DNA from: UBA1161 sp002311745
Lineage (GTDB): Bacteria > Planctomycetota > Phycisphaerae > Tepidisphaerales > Tepidisphaeraceae
Assembly: GCA_050018415.1 (NCBI GenBank)
Contig: JBEKAB010000001.1
Coordinates: forward strand, 124,001 to 188,000
Length of the DNA: 64,000 nucleotides
Reading direction: 5' to 3'
Of this stretch, positions 30,224 through 38,180 are shown in pieces (the first letter of the stretch is position 1; every line of letters begins with the position of its first letter). The position numbers and the translations under genes are program-made. A model generated the notes under the pieces. That model saw only the letters and a list, made by a program, of their open reading frames with translations, was not told the DNA's origin and ran no database searches.

Positions 30224-31411
30224 ATGAAATACGCCATCATCATTCCGGACGGAGCGGCCGATGAGCCGCTGGCAGAGCTGGGCGGACGCACGCCCTTGGA
30301 AGCGGCCAACATCCCCAACATGGATCGCGTCGCTATGCAGGGCCGACAGGGCCTGGTCCGCACCGTGCCCGAGGGTTTTGAAAGCGGCAGCGACGTCGCC
30401 ACGATGTGCCTGCTGGGCTATGACCCCAAGGTCTACCACACCGGCCGAGCACCCCTGGAAGCCGCCGCCCAGCGCATCGCCCTGGCCCCCACCGACTGGG
30501 TATTTCGCTGCAACCTGGTCACGGTCATCGACGGCATCATGAAAGACCACTCCGCCGGCGGCATCAGCAACGCCGATGCCCGGCGATTGCTGGCGGATTT
30601 GGCCCATGATCTGAAGCTCCCGGGGTTTGAGTTTTTCCCCGGTGTCAGCTACCGCAACCTCCTGGTCTATCGCGGCAGCGAGACTTTCAACGTCACCACC
30701 AAACCGCCGCACGACATCCCCGAGCAGCCGATCGCCGGGTATCTGCCGGCCGGCCAGGGCAGCGAGATTTTGCGGAGGATCATGGATCGGTCGCGCCAGC
30801 TCTTTGCGGATCATCCGGTGACGCGATCGCGCACCGGACGCAATCCCGCGACGCAGGTGTGGCTCTGGGGCCAGGGCAAGGCCCCGAGTCTGCCGAAATT
30901 CAAAGACCGCTTCGGCATCGCCAGCGGCTGCATGATCAGCGGGGTGGATTTATTGCGCGGCCTGGCGAACCTGATGGGCTGGGACGTGCACGAAGTCGAA
31001 GGCATGACCAGCTTTCACGACACCAATTACGCCGGCCAGGGCCGCGAGACCGCGGCCATGCTGGACAAATACGATCTGGTCTTCAGCCACATCGAAGCCC
31101 CCGATGAAGCCAGCCACCAAGCCGATTGGAAAACCAAGATCGCCGCCATCGAGCACATCGACAAGCACATCGTCGGCCCGGTTCTGGCCAAGCTGCGAAC
31201 CTTCCCGCAGTGGCGAATCCTGGTGATGCCCGATCATCCCACCAACATCGCCACGCGCAAGCACGGCTACGCCCCCACGCTGTTCGCGATTTGCGGCAGT
31301 GGCGTATCCAATCCCACCCCCGCCCGCTACAGCGAGAAGAACGCCGCCGCCAGCGGCCACGTCATCGAGCACGGACATGAGCTGATGGAATTTTTCCTCC
31401 ACGGTGCTTGA
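30224..31411 (+). CDS. ApgM-type phosphoglycerate mutase homologue, predicted homoserine kinase
   Basis: 395 residues from ATG 30224 (MKYAIIIPDGAADEP), the usual start of the family; GTG 30203 overlapping the hom stop is possible. Alkaline-phosphatase fold: metal Asp9 in IPDGAAD, nucleophile Ser in GSDVATMCLLGYDP, FSHIEAPDEASHQ and VMPDHPTNIATRKHGYAP with the Asp-His and His ligands. Archaeal-type cofactor-independent phosphoglycerate mutases share this architecture. A subfamily found next to hom or thrC in bacteria lacking ThrB has been proposed to be homoserine kinase, and the position directly after hom supports that reading here. Confidence 0.85.
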   Translation: MKYAIIIPDGAADEPLAELGGRTPLEAANIPNMDRVAMQGRQGLVRTVPEGFESGSDVATMCLLGYDPKVYHTGRAPLEAAAQRIALAPTDWVFRCNLVTVIDGIMKDHSAGGISNADARRLLADLAHDLKLPGFEFFPGVSYRNLLVYRGSETFNVTTKPPHDIPEQPIAGYLPAGQGSEILRRIMDRSRQLFADHPVTRSRTGRNPATQVWLWGQGKAPSLPKFKDRFGIASGCMISGVDLLRGLANLMGWDVHEVEGMTSFHDTNYAGQGRETAAMLDKYDLVFSHIEAPDEASHQADWKTKIAAIEHIDKHIVGPVLAKLRTFPQWRILVMPDHPTNIATRKHGYAPTLFAICGSGVSNPTPARYSEKNAAASGHVIEHGHELMEFFLHGA

Positions 31412-31434
31412 CCGCGAAAATGCGAAAAACGGTT

Positions 31435-31568
31435 TTCACCACGGAGACACGGAGGCGCTCTAGTTCATCTGAGCATCAAAGCGTTTGATCGTCCAAACTC
31501 CAAGATGAGAAAACAAGCGAATGGATTTATAAGAAAAGTTGGCCTCCGTGCCTCCGTGCCTCCGTGGT
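31435..31568. repeat. inverted repeat with CCACGGAG arms
   Basis: ACCACGGAGACACGGAGGC near 31438-31456 pairs with GCCTCCGTGCCTCCGTGGT at 31550-31568 (18 of 19). The 90-base loop is AT-rich. It lies between the convergent ends of the ApgM-type gene and the first small exported protein and could end both transcripts or be a small mobile repeat. Confidence 0.65.
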
Positions 31569-31589
31569 AAATAACAATCCGGCGACGGC

Positions 31590-31991
31590 CTACTTCGGCT
31601 GCGTCGCTGCCGTGAGGGACGTCACGGCGATTTGGTCGACGTTTACGGTGCCTTCGACGGTCACGCGGAGGTTTTTATCCAAAGGGGTCTTGGCCAGGAA
31701 ATCCTTGGCCAGCGTGTTGCCGTTGTCGTCAAACTTGAACATCTTATTGACGCTGATGACGGTATAACCGGAGGCGGCACAGGCCTCGGCGGTGGCGCAC
31801 GCCTTGGTGTGGTCGACGGCGGCGGCTTCGGGGTTGTCCTTAAACAACAACTGTTCACCGCAACGCTGGTCGATCAAAATGCCGGTGATCGACTGCTTGG
31901 CGGCGGCACCCTTCTGGTCGTCGGCGACGGTGAATTTGGCCACCAGGCCAAGGGCCAACATGACCGTCAATGCGCAGAAAAGCGTCCTCAT
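31590..31991 (-). CDS. small exported cysteine-containing protein, paralogue 1
   Basis: 133 residues with signal peptide (FCALTVMLALGLVAKFTVAD). The mature part has GILIDQRCGEQL, KACATAEACAASGYTVIS and KFDDNGNTLAKDFLAK, then LRVTVEGTV and IAVTSL. Three cysteines and a His near them (VDHTKACATAEAC) could bind a metal or form disulfides. The C-terminal stretch resembles small beta domains that end in 'V.G.v..d.i.V.sl'. No function is known to me. The 32228 gene is a close tandem paralogue with a similar upstream region. Confidence 0.75.
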   Translation of the reverse strand: MRTLFCALTVMLALGLVAKFTVADDQKGAAAKQSITGILIDQRCGEQLLFKDNPEAAAVDHTKACATAEACAASGYTVISVNKMFKFDDNGNTLAKDFLAKTPLDKNLRVTVEGTVNVDQIAVTSLTAATQPK

Positions 31992-32227
31992 TGAAACCTC
32001 CTCGCGTTAGACGATGGGCAATTCCACGCGCTTACGTTAGAACAGCAGGGCAAACATAGTCAACGGCCAATCTCTCCAGGGCAGAGTCGGGAGCGGACAG
32101 TAGGCGCGGATTTGACTGCAATCGCCGGGTTCGGCGGACATTTAGCCTGTGGTGCGGGTCGATCCATATGTGCGGCGGCGGGATCGCCGTCGGCTAATAG
32201 GCAAAGACCCATTGGTTGGCAAATGCG

Positions 32228-32635
32228 TTAGGGCTGGGTCGTCGGGGGCGCGGCCGTGAGGGACGTCACGGCGATTTTGTCGTCGGTAACGGTGCCTTCG
32301 ACGGTCACGCGGAGGTTCTTCTCCATGTCGGTCTTGGCTAGGAAATCCTTGGCCAGCTTGTTGCCGTTGTCGTCAAACTTGAGCATCTGTTTGCCGCTGA
32401 TGACGGAATAACCGGAGGCGGCACAGGCTTCCGCGGTGCAGCACGACTTGGGGTGGTCGGCGGCGGCGGCTTCGGGGTCGTCCTTGCTCATCATCATTTC
32501 GCCGCAATGCTGGTCGATCAAAATGCCGGTAATCGACTGTTTGGCAGCGGCGTCCTTCTGTTCGTCGGCGACGGTGAATTTGGCCACCAGGCCAACGGCC
32601 AACATGGCCATAAGTGCACACAAAAGCGTCCTCAT
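32228..32635 (-). CDS. small exported cysteine-containing protein, paralogue 2
   Basis: 135 residues, about three quarters identical to the product of 31590, including signal peptide, IDQHCGEMMMSKDDPEA and LRVTVEGTV. It has an extra Cys (PKSCCTAEACAASGY) and a Met-rich stretch (GEMMMS) that copy 1 lacks; together they suggest a metal-binding site, perhaps copper, though this is inference. The region before the start (32636-32780) matches 31992-32140 in long blocks, so promoter and ribosome site (GAGGAGG) were duplicated together with the gene. Confidence 0.75.
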   Translation of the reverse strand: MRTLLCALMAMLAVGLVAKFTVADEQKDAAAKQSITGILIDQHCGEMMMSKDDPEAAAADHPKSCCTAEACAASGYSVISGKQMLKFDDNGNKLAKDFLAKTDMEKNLRVTVEGTVTDDKIAVTSLTAAPPTTQP

Positions 32636-32809
32636 GGAAACCTCCTCGGGTTAGACGATAGGCAAATCCACGTGCTTACGTTAGGACAGTAGCTCAATCG
32701 CAGTCAACGGCCAATTTCTCCGGGGCAGCGTCAGGGGCTGGACGGCCGGGCGGATTTCGGCGGCCGGGGGCACTTGATCGCCGGTTAGTAAAGATTAATT
32801 TATCTGGGC

Positions 32810-34006
32810 ATGGGGCCGGTGGACATAGCTGCCTGGCGGCGGGTTATTCTGCGGGTAATGCTGGGTTGTTTGGCCGCCTCGGCAGCGATGGCGGTTGTGG
32901 CGCTGCTCACGCCTTGGGGTGTCGAAAGCTATCGACTCGTCGGCACGACCGTGGCGGCAAGCATTACTTGCGCGCTGATGCTGGGCGCGGCACGAGTCCT
33001 GGATTCGGATAAGAACCGCCAGACCTTTCTGTTCACGATGGGGCTGCTGCTGGCGGAATTCGTGCTGGTTCTGCTGGCGCTGTGGGATCCGCTGGGGATG
33101 ATATTCGGGCACCGACGCGAAGAGGAGTTCGCCTTTACGGCGCTGGCGTTTGGCGGCGTGGGCGTGCCGGCGGCCGTGCTGATGCACGTGCGGCAGCGCA
33201 GCGCCGGGCGGTGGGCCGGCGGCGCGGGGCTCGTCCTTTGCGCTGCATCGCTGGCGTTTTTCCTGGCGGCCATCTGGTCGACCGCATCCCATCGGTGGAA
33301 CGCATCGTATCAATTGATAGACAATCTGTTGGGAACAGGCTGGCTGCTGTTGTTGCTGGCGCTCGTGGGAGCGGTGTCGCTGGGGGGCGTCGGCGTGGAC
33401 CGGTGGCATTGGCGATGGATCGGCGTCGGGGCGGCCGCCGCGGCATTCGCGCTGGCCATGCGCGACGTCTGGGGCAAGCCCATACAAGGGGCGGATCGTC
33501 CGCTGATCCTGACGGCCACGGCGGCGTTTCTGTGTGCGCATGCCAATATGCTTTGGCTGTGTGATCTCACGCCCGGCCAGCGCTGGCTGCGATGGTGCAC
33601 GATTGCGTTTGCCTTCGCGGCCGGCGCCATGTACGACTACGCGACGCTTACGGATCGATACGGTCAGTGGGACAACCTGCAAAGGCAGATCAGCGCTGCG
33701 GGGGTTTGCGCCGCGTGCGGCACGGTGGCGATCGCGCTCCTGGCTGCGTTTAACCGTCGGGCCGCGCCCCTTTCAGCAGCCATCGAATTCACGCAAATCG
33801 TCATCGTCTGCCCGATGTGCCACAAGAAGCAAACCGCGCCGGCGGGCGAGAGCGTCTGCACCTGCGGCATGCGGTTTTCCATTCAGCTTCTGGTCCCGCG
33901 CTGCGCGCAATGCGGTTACACGCTGCTGATGTTGCAGAGCGACCGCTGCCCGGAATGCGGGATGCCGATCCAAGCGCCGACGGTTGGCGTCAGTCCGGCG
34001 GTTTGA
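32810..34006 (+). CDS. polytopic membrane protein with C-terminal zinc ribbons
   Basis: 398 residues with about nine or ten membrane segments between 12 and 320, then a soluble tail with CPMCHKKQ, CTCGMRFS, CAQCGYTLLM and CPECGMPI: two zinc ribbons of the kind that end many planctomycete membrane proteins. The start ATG 32810 has no clear ribosome site. Function is unknown. It is followed by lysC 57 bases later, possibly on the same transcript. Confidence 0.65.
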   Translation: MGPVDIAAWRRVILRVMLGCLAASAAMAVVALLTPWGVESYRLVGTTVAASITCALMLGAARVLDSDKNRQTFLFTMGLLLAEFVLVLLALWDPLGMIFGHRREEEFAFTALAFGGVGVPAAVLMHVRQRSAGRWAGGAGLVLCAASLAFFLAAIWSTASHRWNASYQLIDNLLGTGWLLLLLALVGAVSLGGVGVDRWHWRWIGVGAAAAAFALAMRDVWGKPIQGADRPLILTATAAFLCAHANMLWLCDLTPGQRWLRWCTIAFAFAAGAMYDYATLTDRYGQWDNLQRQISAAGVCAACGTVAIALLAAFNRRAAPLSAAIEFTQIVIVCPMCHKKQTAPAGESVCTCGMRFSIQLLVPRCAQCGYTLLMLQSDRCPECGMPIQAPTVGVSPAV

Positions 34007-34063
34007 GTCTTTGGCGAGCACCTTTATAATTCGCGGCTCGTTGGCGGAAGGCGAAAGCGGCGG

Positions 34064-35287
34064 ATGGGTCTGATCGTCCAGAAATTCGGCGGCTCGAGCG
34101 TGGCGGATGCGGAAAAAATCCATCGTGCCGCCCGGCGGGCCATCGCCACCAAGGAAAAGGGGAATCAGGTTTGCGTGGTCGTGTCGGCCATGGGGGACGC
34201 GACCGACGAACTGCTGGCCTTGGCCAAAAAGGTGTGTGAGAACCCGCCCAAGCGGGAGATGGATCAGCTTCTGGCCACGGGCGAGCAGGTGACCATCGCC
34301 CTGATGGCCATGGCCATCCACGCGCAGGGTCATGAGGCGATCAGCTTCACCGGCGGGCAGATCGGGCTGGTGACCGATGGGGCGTTCACCAAGGCGCGGA
34401 TTCAGTCGATCAACAAGCAGCGGATTTTCGAGCAGCTTGCCAAGGGGAAGATCGTGATCGTGGCGGGGTTTCAGGGCGTGACGCCGGAGGGGGATTACAC
34501 GACCCTGGGACGCGGGGGCAGCAACGCGACGCTGGTGGCGTTGGGGGCGGTGCTGGAGGCGGATGTCTGCGAGAACTACACGGACGTGGACGGCATTTTC
34601 ACGGCCGACCCGCGCATCGTGAAGGGCGCGCGCAAGATCGAGCGGATCAGCTACGATGAGATGCTGGAGCTCTCCGGTCTGGGGGCCAGCGTCTTGCAGA
34701 CGCGGGCGGTGGAGTTTGCCAAGAAGTACAATGTGCCGATCCACGTCCGCAACAGTCAGAACGAGAGCGAAGGCACGTGGATCGTCGCGGAGACAGCGAA
34801 CATGGAACACATCGTGGTATCGGGAGCGGCGCTGAAACAGGACCTGATTCGCGTGACGATCAAGAACGTGCCGGACCGGCCGGGCGTGGCGGCAAAGATG
34901 TTCGGGGACATCGCCGGGGCCAACATCGTCGTGGATGACATCATCCAGACGGTCTCGGACGACAACACCGCCAACGTGAGCTTCACGGTGGAGCACGGCG
35001 ACGTGCACGACATCAAGCCGGTGGTGCAGCGGCTGGTCAAGGAACTGGGGGAGAGAACCTCGGCGATCTATCAGGAGGGTTTGGCCAAGGTGAGCGTGGT
35101 GGGCGTGGGGATGCGCGTGCACACGGGGGTGGCGCAGCGCATGTTCAAGGCCCTGGCCGACGGCAAGATCAACATTCAGAACATCACCACCAGCGAGATC
35201 AAGATCAGCTGCATCATCAACAAGGACGAGGGTCCGCGGGCGCTGCAGATCGTGCACGAGGCGTTTGCGCTGGGCGCGGGCAAGTAA
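34064..35287 (+). CDS. lysC: aspartate kinase
   Basis: 407 residues. It catalyses the first step of lysine, threonine and methionine synthesis. Motifs: KFGGSSVAD (6-14), LLATGEQVTIALMAMAI, GFQGVTPEGDYTTLGRGGS and the catalytic region YTDVDGIFTADPRIV. The C-terminal half carries two ACT domains (VTIKNVPDRPGVAAKMFGDI and VSVVGVGMRVHTGVAQRMF) that bind feedback amino acids. It is a single-function kinase like LysC of Gram-positives. hom and the predicted homoserine kinase lie 4 kb upstream on the same strand. Confidence 0.96.
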   Translation: MGLIVQKFGGSSVADAEKIHRAARRAIATKEKGNQVCVVVSAMGDATDELLALAKKVCENPPKREMDQLLATGEQVTIALMAMAIHAQGHEAISFTGGQIGLVTDGAFTKARIQSINKQRIFEQLAKGKIVIVAGFQGVTPEGDYTTLGRGGSNATLVALGAVLEADVCENYTDVDGIFTADPRIVKGARKIERISYDEMLELSGLGASVLQTRAVEFAKKYNVPIHVRNSQNESEGTWIVAETANMEHIVVSGAALKQDLIRVTIKNVPDRPGVAAKMFGDIAGANIVVDDIIQTVSDDNTANVSFTVEHGDVHDIKPVVQRLVKELGERTSAIYQEGLAKVSVVGVGMRVHTGVAQRMFKALADGKINIQNITTSEIKISCIINKDEGPRALQIVHEAFALGAGK

Positions 35288-35360
35288 CGGAGCGTTGGAC
35301 TCCCCGCGTGCGGGAGGCCCGGTGGAAGGACCAAAGACTTCATCCTGGAACGCCCAAACG

Positions 35361-35900
35361 ATGGCCGCGCGGTTGCGGCGGCGGCGGTGGATTGGGCTGG
35401 CCAGAGCCGCGGTCCTGTGCGCGGCGGTTTCCATTCTGCTGGATCACGTTCGGGCCGCCAATCGGCATGGGGATGACTGGTCGCGGTTTGATCGGCGAGA
35501 AGTGCAATTCGTGGCTGCGCATGACGGTCAGTCGATCGACGTGCGCCGCAGCGAGGGCGAGGCGGCGACGGCGGTGCATCTGCTCGGCGTGGCAGCGGCG
35601 GGCGATCCGGTGTGGGATCAAATCGCGGCGCAGCAGCTTGCGCTCATGCTGAGCGGAAAACCCATCCTGCTGCAACTGGAGCCGACGCAGACGCGGGATG
35701 ATCGCGGCCGGCTGCTGGCGTACGCGTTCGTCGACGAGCGTCAGCCGATCAACGCCCAGATCGTGCGTCAGGGATGGGCGCGGGCGGATCCGCAAATGAA
35801 GTGCGCATTGCAGGGGATGGTGCAGCAAGCCCAGAAGGAAGCGAGCAAGAAGCAAATCGGAATCTGGTCCAAGTCAGCGGGGGATGGACGCGGGAAATAA
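35361..35900 (+). CDS. staphylococcal nuclease-like (SNase) protein, membrane-anchored or secreted
   Basis: 179 residues from ATG 35361 (the open frame begins inside lysC, but the upstream part is unlikely). An N-terminal signal or anchor (WIGLARAAVLCAAVSILLDH) is followed by an OB-fold: VQFVAAHDGQSIDVRR, VHLLGVAAAG, then RDDRGRLLAYAFVDERQPIN and IVRQGWARADP. The RGR and the G-W-A stretch match the SNase pattern ('D.yGR.lAyv...n..lv..G.A'). Some catalytic residues of staphylococcal nuclease (the first Arg and Glu) are not obvious, so activity is uncertain. A terminator-like palindrome follows. Confidence 0.7.
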   Translation: MAARLRRRRWIGLARAAVLCAAVSILLDHVRAANRHGDDWSRFDRREVQFVAAHDGQSIDVRRSEGEAATAVHLLGVAAAGDPVWDQIAAQQLALMLSGKPILLQLEPTQTRDDRGRLLAYAFVDERQPINAQIVRQGWARADPQMKCALQGMVQQAQKEASKKQIGIWSKSAGDGRGK

Positions 35901-35903
35901 AGA

Positions 35904-35927
35904 AGCCCCGCATGTACATGCGGGGCT
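35904..35927. terminator. perfect 24-base palindrome between convergent genes
   Basis: AGCCCCGCATGT followed by its exact complement ACATGCGGGGCT. It lies between the convergent ends of the nuclease gene and the Xer recombinase gene. There is no T-run on either side; it could stop transcription from both directions. Confidence 0.6.
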
Positions 35928-35961
35928 CCGGTAATCCATCGCAGAAAGGGCCGCGGCGACG

Positions 35962-37029
35962 CTACGCCGTCTTAGCCGGGTACATGGTGCGCACCTGGGA
36001 CGCCGGGTGCGGGATGGTTCCGCCCTGGGCACGCGGGTGGCTTGTGTCGTAGACCTCTTTCATGCGCTGGGTCGTCAGGTGCGTGTAGATCTGCGTGGTG
36101 CTGAGGCTTTGGTGGCCCAGCAACTCCTGGACGCTGCGCAGGTCGGCGCCGTTGTTGAGCAGGTGGGTGGCGAAGCTGTGGCGCAGGGTGTGGGGGCTGA
36201 TGCCAGGGTCCAGACCGGCCGAGAGGAGATACTTGTCCAGCTTGCGGCGGACCGAGCGTGTGCTGAGGGGCTGACCATGCTTGTTGAGGAAGACGCGGTG
36301 AGCGTGGCTGCCCTGGCTCTTGGTGTCCATGGCGCGCAGCTCGAAGTAGCGCTGCAGGGCCTTGATGGCCTGGCTGCCGATGGGGGTGAGGCGGTCCTTG
36401 CGACCCTTGCCGCGTACGCGCAGAACGCCTTCCTGCAAATCCATGTCGCCCATTTCCAGTTCGACCAACTCGCTGACGCGGATGCCGCTGCTATAGAGCA
36501 CCTCGAGCATGGCCTTATCGCGGGAGCTGAGCAGGTCGGCGTCGCCGGGGGCATCCAGGAGGCGCTGCACCTGATCCAGGTCGAGGCACTTGGGCAGGCG
36601 TTTTTCCTGCTTGGGGGTGCGGATGGTGGCTAGGGGATTGATGGCAATCAGCTCGCGGCGGATGAGGAACTTGTAGAAGCTGCGCAGCGTGGCCAGCTTT
36701 CGCGCGGTGGTGCTCTTGGTGTAGTTCTGGCCGTAGAGGTAGTTGAGGAATTCGCGGATGGTCAGCGGATCACAGGCGATGTGGCGCTGATCCAGCGCCG
36801 GGCCGTCGAGGGGCGCCGAAGGCTGGTCGGTTGGGCCGCGTCCGATCTCGCCGCCGAGGAATTGGCCGAACTGAATCAGGTCGGCACCGTAGCTTTTGAC
36901 GGTGTAATCGCTGAAGTGTTTTTCGAACTTGAGATAATCCAGGAACTGGCGGACGAGGGGGGAGAAGTGTTTGTCGGCCAGTGGTTTTTCGCCGGACGCC
37001 GAGGGGGCGGGCAAAGTGGTGAGATTCAT
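35962..37029 (-). CDS. xer: tyrosine recombinase, XerC/XerD family
   Basis: 355 residues from ATG 37027-37029. An N-terminal SAM-like domain (FLDYLKFEKHFSDYTVKSYG) is followed by the catalytic domain with Arg in SSGIRVSELVELEM, Lys in GKGRKDRLTPI, HTLRHSFATHLL (H-x-x-R), GHQSLSTTQIYTH and the Tyr nucleophile in IYTHLT. Length is 50 residues more than typical XerC/D, due to an N-terminal extension and an inserted loop (GEIGRGPTDQPSAPLDGP). It probably resolves chromosome dimers at dif; an integron- or phage-type role is not excluded, but no attachment site was identified. Confidence 0.92.
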   Translation of the reverse strand: MNLTTLPAPSASGEKPLADKHFSPLVRQFLDYLKFEKHFSDYTVKSYGADLIQFGQFLGGEIGRGPTDQPSAPLDGPALDQRHIACDPLTIREFLNYLYGQNYTKSTTARKLATLRSFYKFLIRRELIAINPLATIRTPKQEKRLPKCLDLDQVQRLLDAPGDADLLSSRDKAMLEVLYSSGIRVSELVELEMGDMDLQEGVLRVRGKGRKDRLTPIGSQAIKALQRYFELRAMDTKSQGSHAHRVFLNKHGQPLSTRSVRRKLDKYLLSAGLDPGISPHTLRHSFATHLLNNGADLRSVQELLGHQSLSTTQIYTHLTTQRMKEVYDTSHPRAQGGTIPHPASQVRTMYPAKTA

Positions 37030-37097
37030 AACCGGTCGCCTGGGGCGAGGAGTCACGAGATATCTGCCACCGGCCGGCGTTTCCCGGTGGCCCGCTG

Positions 37098-37118
37098 GTG
37101 AGACGGTCCCCGTCTCAC
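37098..37118. terminator. hairpin between the 71-residue gene and xer
   Basis: GTGAGACGG, loop TCC, CCGTCTCAC: a perfect nine-base stem. It lies after the end of the small gene at 37180 and before xer on the minus strand. It has no T-run and may be a weak terminator or RNA end. Confidence 0.4.
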
Positions 37119-37179
37119 AATGGGCCGTCCAGCAGCCCAGCCTCTTTTATCGGCCGAACGGTGGACAACCCGATAATCC

Positions 37180-37395
37180 TTATGCAGCTTTTTTCGGCAA
37201 AAACGCCTTCAATTCTTTTGCCAAATGCTGGCCAAGCTGGTGGGAAAGGACGGCGGCGTCAAACCAGTCGAAGGAAAGCTCCCGCCGACGCACCATATCC
37301 ACCAGGGCCTCCAGGACCTTTGCTTCCTGTCCAACCTCGTATCGGAAGCAGAAATGATGGCGGCCTTTGACCAAGCTAAGGGTCTTCATGCTCAT
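37180..37395 (-). CDS. conserved small hypothetical protein
   Basis: 71 residues. The start ATG at 37393-37395 has GGAGAG three bases upstream; a second Met is at codon 3. The sequence (LSLVKGRHHFCFRYEVGQEA, ALVDMVRRRELSFDWFDAA, LSHQLGQHL) looks globular and conserved, with an alpha-beta then helical layout and a basic end. No family name is known to me. It could fold as a small RNA-binding or adaptor protein, but that is speculation. The gene follows a lipoprotein gene by nine bases. Confidence 0.65.
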   Translation of the reverse strand: MSMKTLSLVKGRHHFCFRYEVGQEAKVLEALVDMVRRRELSFDWFDAAVLSHQLGQHLAKELKAFLPKKAA

Positions 37396-37404
37396 AATCT
37401 CTCC

Positions 37405-38133
37405 TCACGGCGGCAGTTGATTGGCCGCCAATTCTTCCAATAGCCGCGTCAACAGCTCGTGATAGGCAAAGCCGCAGAAGCGGTCCATATCCAGGTAGAT
37501 GGCCCGATAACCCATGGGGGCGTTGGGGTCCATACGGCCGGCCACATAGGCGGCGGCACGATCACGGACGGTGCCGTCGGCGGCGTCGAACATCCCCACC
37601 ACCTGGACCATATCCCGCGGCAGGGCCATGGCCTGCTGGGGCATCGGGCTGGGGCTGCGCTGCAGCTCGTGCGGATTGATCAGGGGCGAGCGGCCGACGG
37701 TCCCCGGCTTGGCGAACAGTTGCAAGCTGGCGCCCAATTTGGGCGGATCGTACGGGTCGAACATCGTCACCGTGGGGACCACCAGAGCGTCGCAGCCGAG
37801 CAGATCGCACACCGTTGCCGCCTCCTGTTCCGATTGCACTTTGTCGATCCGCAGGCTGAAGTAGACTTCGGCGACGCGGTTCACGGGAATCACGGTCACG
37901 CCGTGCACCTGCTGCAGTTGGTTAAAGACCAAATCGCTTTGGAGCAAGGGATCGACGCGCGACTCGCCGCTGAGGTTCACCGTCGGCGCCACGGCCCAGA
38001 CCAAGTGCCGCGCGCCGGGCAAAAACAACTGACGCTCTTGGCCATAGGGTTTGGGATGGCTGCCACAGCCCGCGCTGGCCACGGCGAGCCAAGCAACCCA
38101 CAACACGCTGGCGATCCTCGTGATTCGTTTCAT
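37405..38133 (-). CDS. lipoprotein, ABC-type/CsgG-like accessory fold possible
   Basis: 242 residues with a lipoprotein signal (VLWVAWLAVASAGCGSH; Cys23 would be lipidated). The mature part alternates strands and helices: HLVWAVAPTVNLSGE, DLVFNQLQQVHGVTVIPVNR, ATVCDLLGCDALVVPTVTMF, as in the CsgG/TolB-N-type periplasmic domains that combine a 'vl.F.n.s' strand with later 'l..DalvvG.v'. The fold is inferred only. It is nine bases upstream of the 71-residue gene and 47 bases downstream of the propeller lipoprotein. Confidence 0.6.
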   Translation of the reverse strand: MKRITRIASVLWVAWLAVASAGCGSHPKPYGQERQLFLPGARHLVWAVAPTVNLSGESRVDPLLQSDLVFNQLQQVHGVTVIPVNRVAEVYFSLRIDKVQSEQEAATVCDLLGCDALVVPTVTMFDPYDPPKLGASLQLFAKPGTVGRSPLINPHELQRSPSPMPQQAMALPRDMVQVVGMFDAADGTVRDRAAAYVAGRMDPNAPMGYRAIYLDMDRFCGFAYHELLTRLLEELAANQLPP

Positions 38134-38180
38134 CGCTTCTTCCTTGAAGCTTTGCCCAGGTTCGACGTTTGACCGACGGA

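Noticed and set aside
33773..35434. 553-codon minus-strand frame
   Set aside because: Opposite lysC; composition (His, Arg, Asp-rich) is typical of antisense frames.
35962..37029. Xer gene as the integrase of the ilvD/mutS insertions
   Set aside because: It is 14 kb or more from both, sits among conserved genes, and has the features of a chromosomal XerC/D; no attachment sites link it to the gene-end duplications.
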